Below are positions 5,267 through 6,080 of a stretch of DNA of 6,080 bases, one piece after another. Numbering within the stretch: the stretch's first letter is position 1; each line of letters starts with the position of its first letter. The DNA comes from JAGUXG01 sp043798435 (GTDB lineage Bacteria; UBA9089; UBA9088; JAGUXG01). A program made the translations under genes and the position numbers. The stretch is taken from assembly GCA_043798435.1 (NCBI GenBank), contig JAZDOR010000081.1, positions 1-6,080 of the forward strand, given 5' to 3'. The notes below the pieces were generated by a model, which ran no database searches, was not told the DNA's origin, and was given only the letters and a program-made list of their open reading frames with translations.

Positions 5267-5668
5267 TCAGTATTCATCTGTGTCTAAAAAAAATTGGTCA
5301 AATATCTTCCTTTTAATCTCTATTTTCTTACCAAAGTTTATCAAAAGACCTATTTCTATCCTTGTCGCTTTCAAATAATTAACCAATTGCACCTCATGAA
5401 TTTCGTTTAGGTCTCCTACTGCCTTTATTTCCACAATCACTTTCCCATCAACCACTATGTCTGCTATATAATCTCCAACAACTTCCTTTTCATAAAAAAC
5501 CTTTATTGGTTCTTGCTGTCTAATCTCTAACTCTTGTTTCTTTAACTCTACAATTAAAGCATTCTCATATACTTTTTCTAAGAAACCAGTACCCAGGGTA
5601 TTATAGACCTTATAAGCCGCTCCTATTATCTTTTTCAGTAATATTACTGTATTTATAATCAGTGTCCA
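5267..5668 (-). CDS. GxxExxY family protein (PD-(D/E)XK nuclease-like), no normal start codon
   Basis: The open frame of 133 codons contains the family signature G28-F-L-E31-K-V-Y34 after KKIIGAAYKVYNTLGT, then D70 in YIADIVVDG and E80-I-K82 in VIVEIKAV, the D...ExK core of PD-(D/E)XK folds. HEVQLVNYLKATRIEIGLLINF (91-112) is the conserved C-terminal half. Biochemical role is unknown for the family; nuclease activity is inferred from the fold. The frame follows a TGA at 5669-5671 and has no ATG, GTG or TTG before the signature. The first in-frame GTG (5453-5455) would remove it. The expected first ~10 residues are replaced by repeat sequence, so the gene is either 5'-truncated or uses a rare start (ATT 5657-5659 or CTG). 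DNA is AT-rich, unlike the surface gene next to it. Confidence 0.8.
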   Translation of the reverse strand, partial: WTLIINTVILLKKIIGAAYKVYNTLGTGFLEKVYENALIVELKKQELEIRQQEPIKVFYEKEVVGDYIADIVVDGKVIVEIKAVGDLNEIHEVQLVNYLKATRIEIGLLINFGKKIEIKRKIFDQFFLDTDEY

Positions 5669-5699
5669 TCAGTGTAAATCGGTGTCTAAAGAATATTGC
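5664..5699 (-). repeat. Direct repeat copy A, 5' side of the GxxExxY gene
   Basis: On the minus strand this carries TTTAGACACCGATTTA, then two more decamers starting CACTGAT, running on to about 5652. The three decamers CACCGATTTA, CACTGATGGA and CACTGATTAT keep an exact 10-bp period. It overlaps the point where the GxxExxY frame begins and lies between that gene and the small gene ending at 5710. Confidence 0.8.
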
Positions 5700-5709
5700 T
5701 ATCCCTTTT

Positions 5710-5910
5710 TTATACTATCTCCAATAAAGAAAACCTTTCCTTAACCCTACCTTCTTTAGAATCCCTATCTGAAGCATCTAAAATATCAAGAAACTCCTTC
5801 CTAAACAAACCAACTGCACTGGAGAATGATTCAAAATCCTCCTTTTTAATCTCTAAAAGAACCATATCATCGCTTTTTCTTTTAAGTCTTGTTTCTAATC
5901 CTAAGCTCAT
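5710..5910 (-). CDS. Small unrecognised charged protein (66 residues)
   Basis: Start ATG at 5908-5910 was chosen because GGAGG lies about 10 nt upstream; a TTG three codons earlier would sit too close to that site. The product is rich in Lys, Arg, Glu and Asp, with no membrane segment or signal peptide. Residues near the middle (LLEIKKEDFESFSSAVGLF) and end (DASDRDSKEGRVKERFSLLE) look like a short strand and two amphipathic helices. Size and charge recall antitoxin-like proteins, but I do not recognise the family and the next gene is not a known toxin. The opposite strand also has an open frame here, but it starts with TTG, is Ser/Leu-rich and lacks a ribosome-binding site. This strand is preferred. 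Confidence 0.55.
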   Translation of the reverse strand: MSLGLETRLKRKSDDMVLLEIKKEDFESFSSAVGLFRKEFLDILDASDRDSKEGRVKERFSLLEIV

Positions 5911-5958
5911 CTTCCTCAAACCTCCATAGTCTCGTAAACCAATTTCCCATATTTCGCA

Positions 5959-5971
5959 CCCTACAATAGGG
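5959..5971. promoter_or_regulatory. Perfect short palindrome (CCCTA-CAA-TAGGG), possible operator
   Basis: Two 5-bp arms flank a 3-bp centre, about 50 bp upstream of the small gene's ATG and 72 bp upstream of the plus-strand start at 6043. It is more GC-rich than its surroundings. Operator function is inference from position and symmetry only. Confidence 0.35.
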
Positions 5972-6014
5972 ATTAGCTAAACTTTTTGAACTTTTGAAAA
6001 AATACTTAAGGTTT

Positions 6015-6044
6015 ATACATAATATGCCGATATATAATATGTAT
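6015..6044. promoter_or_regulatory. 11-bp dyad over a TATAAT box and the plus-strand start codon
   Basis: ATACATAATAT (6015-6025) and ATAATATGTAT (6034-6044) are inverted copies with 10 of 11 matches and an 8-bp spacer. TATAAT at 6033-6038 lies in the right arm. If used as a -10, transcription would start about at the ATG (6043) and give a leaderless mRNA. TTGAAA (5994-5999) with CATAAT (6018-6023), 18 bp apart, is an alternative promoter. AT-richness makes chance symmetry easier. Confidence 0.35.
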
Positions 6045-6080
6045 GCAACCTATTTCTGAAGATAAGATCAAATACTTCGC
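6043..6080 (+). CDS. Start of a divergent plus-strand gene (12 codons visible)
   Basis: ATG at 6043-6045 opens MQPISEDKIKYF and remains open to the window end. No Shine-Dalgarno precedes it, though a TATAAT lies just upstream. The opening resembles the N-termini of several families, including SpoU/TrmH-type RNA methyltransferases, but twelve residues are not enough to assign one. It may also be a chance frame. Confidence 0.35.
   Translation, partial: MQPISEDKIKYF

Noticed and set aside
5181..5699. CRISPR array
   Set aside because: Repeats are degenerate, occur in both orientations and are separated by a coding gene; spacing is not that of spacers.
5696..5929. Plus-strand frame of 77 codons opposite the small charged protein
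   Set aside because: It starts with TTG, has no ribosome-binding site, and its Ser/Leu composition is that of an antisense frame. The minus frame has both a site and a protein-like charge pattern.
1..6080. Insertion sequence or transposase gene
   Set aside because: No transposase motif is readable in any frame; the divergent frame at 6043 is too short to judge.

Overview
The window looks like a piece of an uncultivated Gram-negative bacterium, perhaps from the FCB group or a neighbouring candidate phylum. The main pointers are a 1109-residue secreted protein with stacked Ig-like domains and a C-terminal tail resembling type IX (Por) sorting domains, secreted beta-helix proteins, and many interspersed short repeats. 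No rRNA, tRNA or conserved housekeeping gene is present, so this placement is inference. Almost every gene lies on the minus strand, so the region reads from right to left.

Layout, right to left. At 5911-6080 there is a short divergent intergenic region with two dyads, and the first codons of a plus-strand gene that runs off the window. At 5710-5910 is a small unrecognised protein. At 5267-5668 is a GxxExxY-family PD-(D/E)XK-like protein with no usual start codon, bracketed by direct repeats built on a 10-bp period. At 1823-5152 is the large surface protein: signal peptide, two IPT/TIG-like domains, three 91-residue Big_1-like repeats, a DUF11-like domain, a carboxypeptidase-regulatory-like domain, two 'GWNxIGNP' modules and the sorting-type tail. 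At 1538-1822 is a leader region with a promoter-like site, a 10-codon upstream ORF ending in a (AG)9 tract, a heptamer repeat and a 17-bp hairpin followed by a short U-run. At 1156-1537 is a frameshifted, truncated beta-helix paralogue. At 490-1154 is a VapBC-like toxin-antitoxin pair sitting where the rest of that paralogue should be. At 1-450 is the start of a second, intact beta-helix paralogue.

The beta-helix genes and the large Ig-repeat protein form a cell-surface or secreted set with related signal peptides. The TA pair and the GxxExxY cassette are visibly more AT-rich and look like accessory insertions. The most interesting signals are a possible attenuator-like leader, heptanucleotide repeats in three separate places (two inside the surface gene, where a change of one unit would shift the frame), and the repeat-bracketed GxxExxY gene whose first and last codons fall in repeat sequence.
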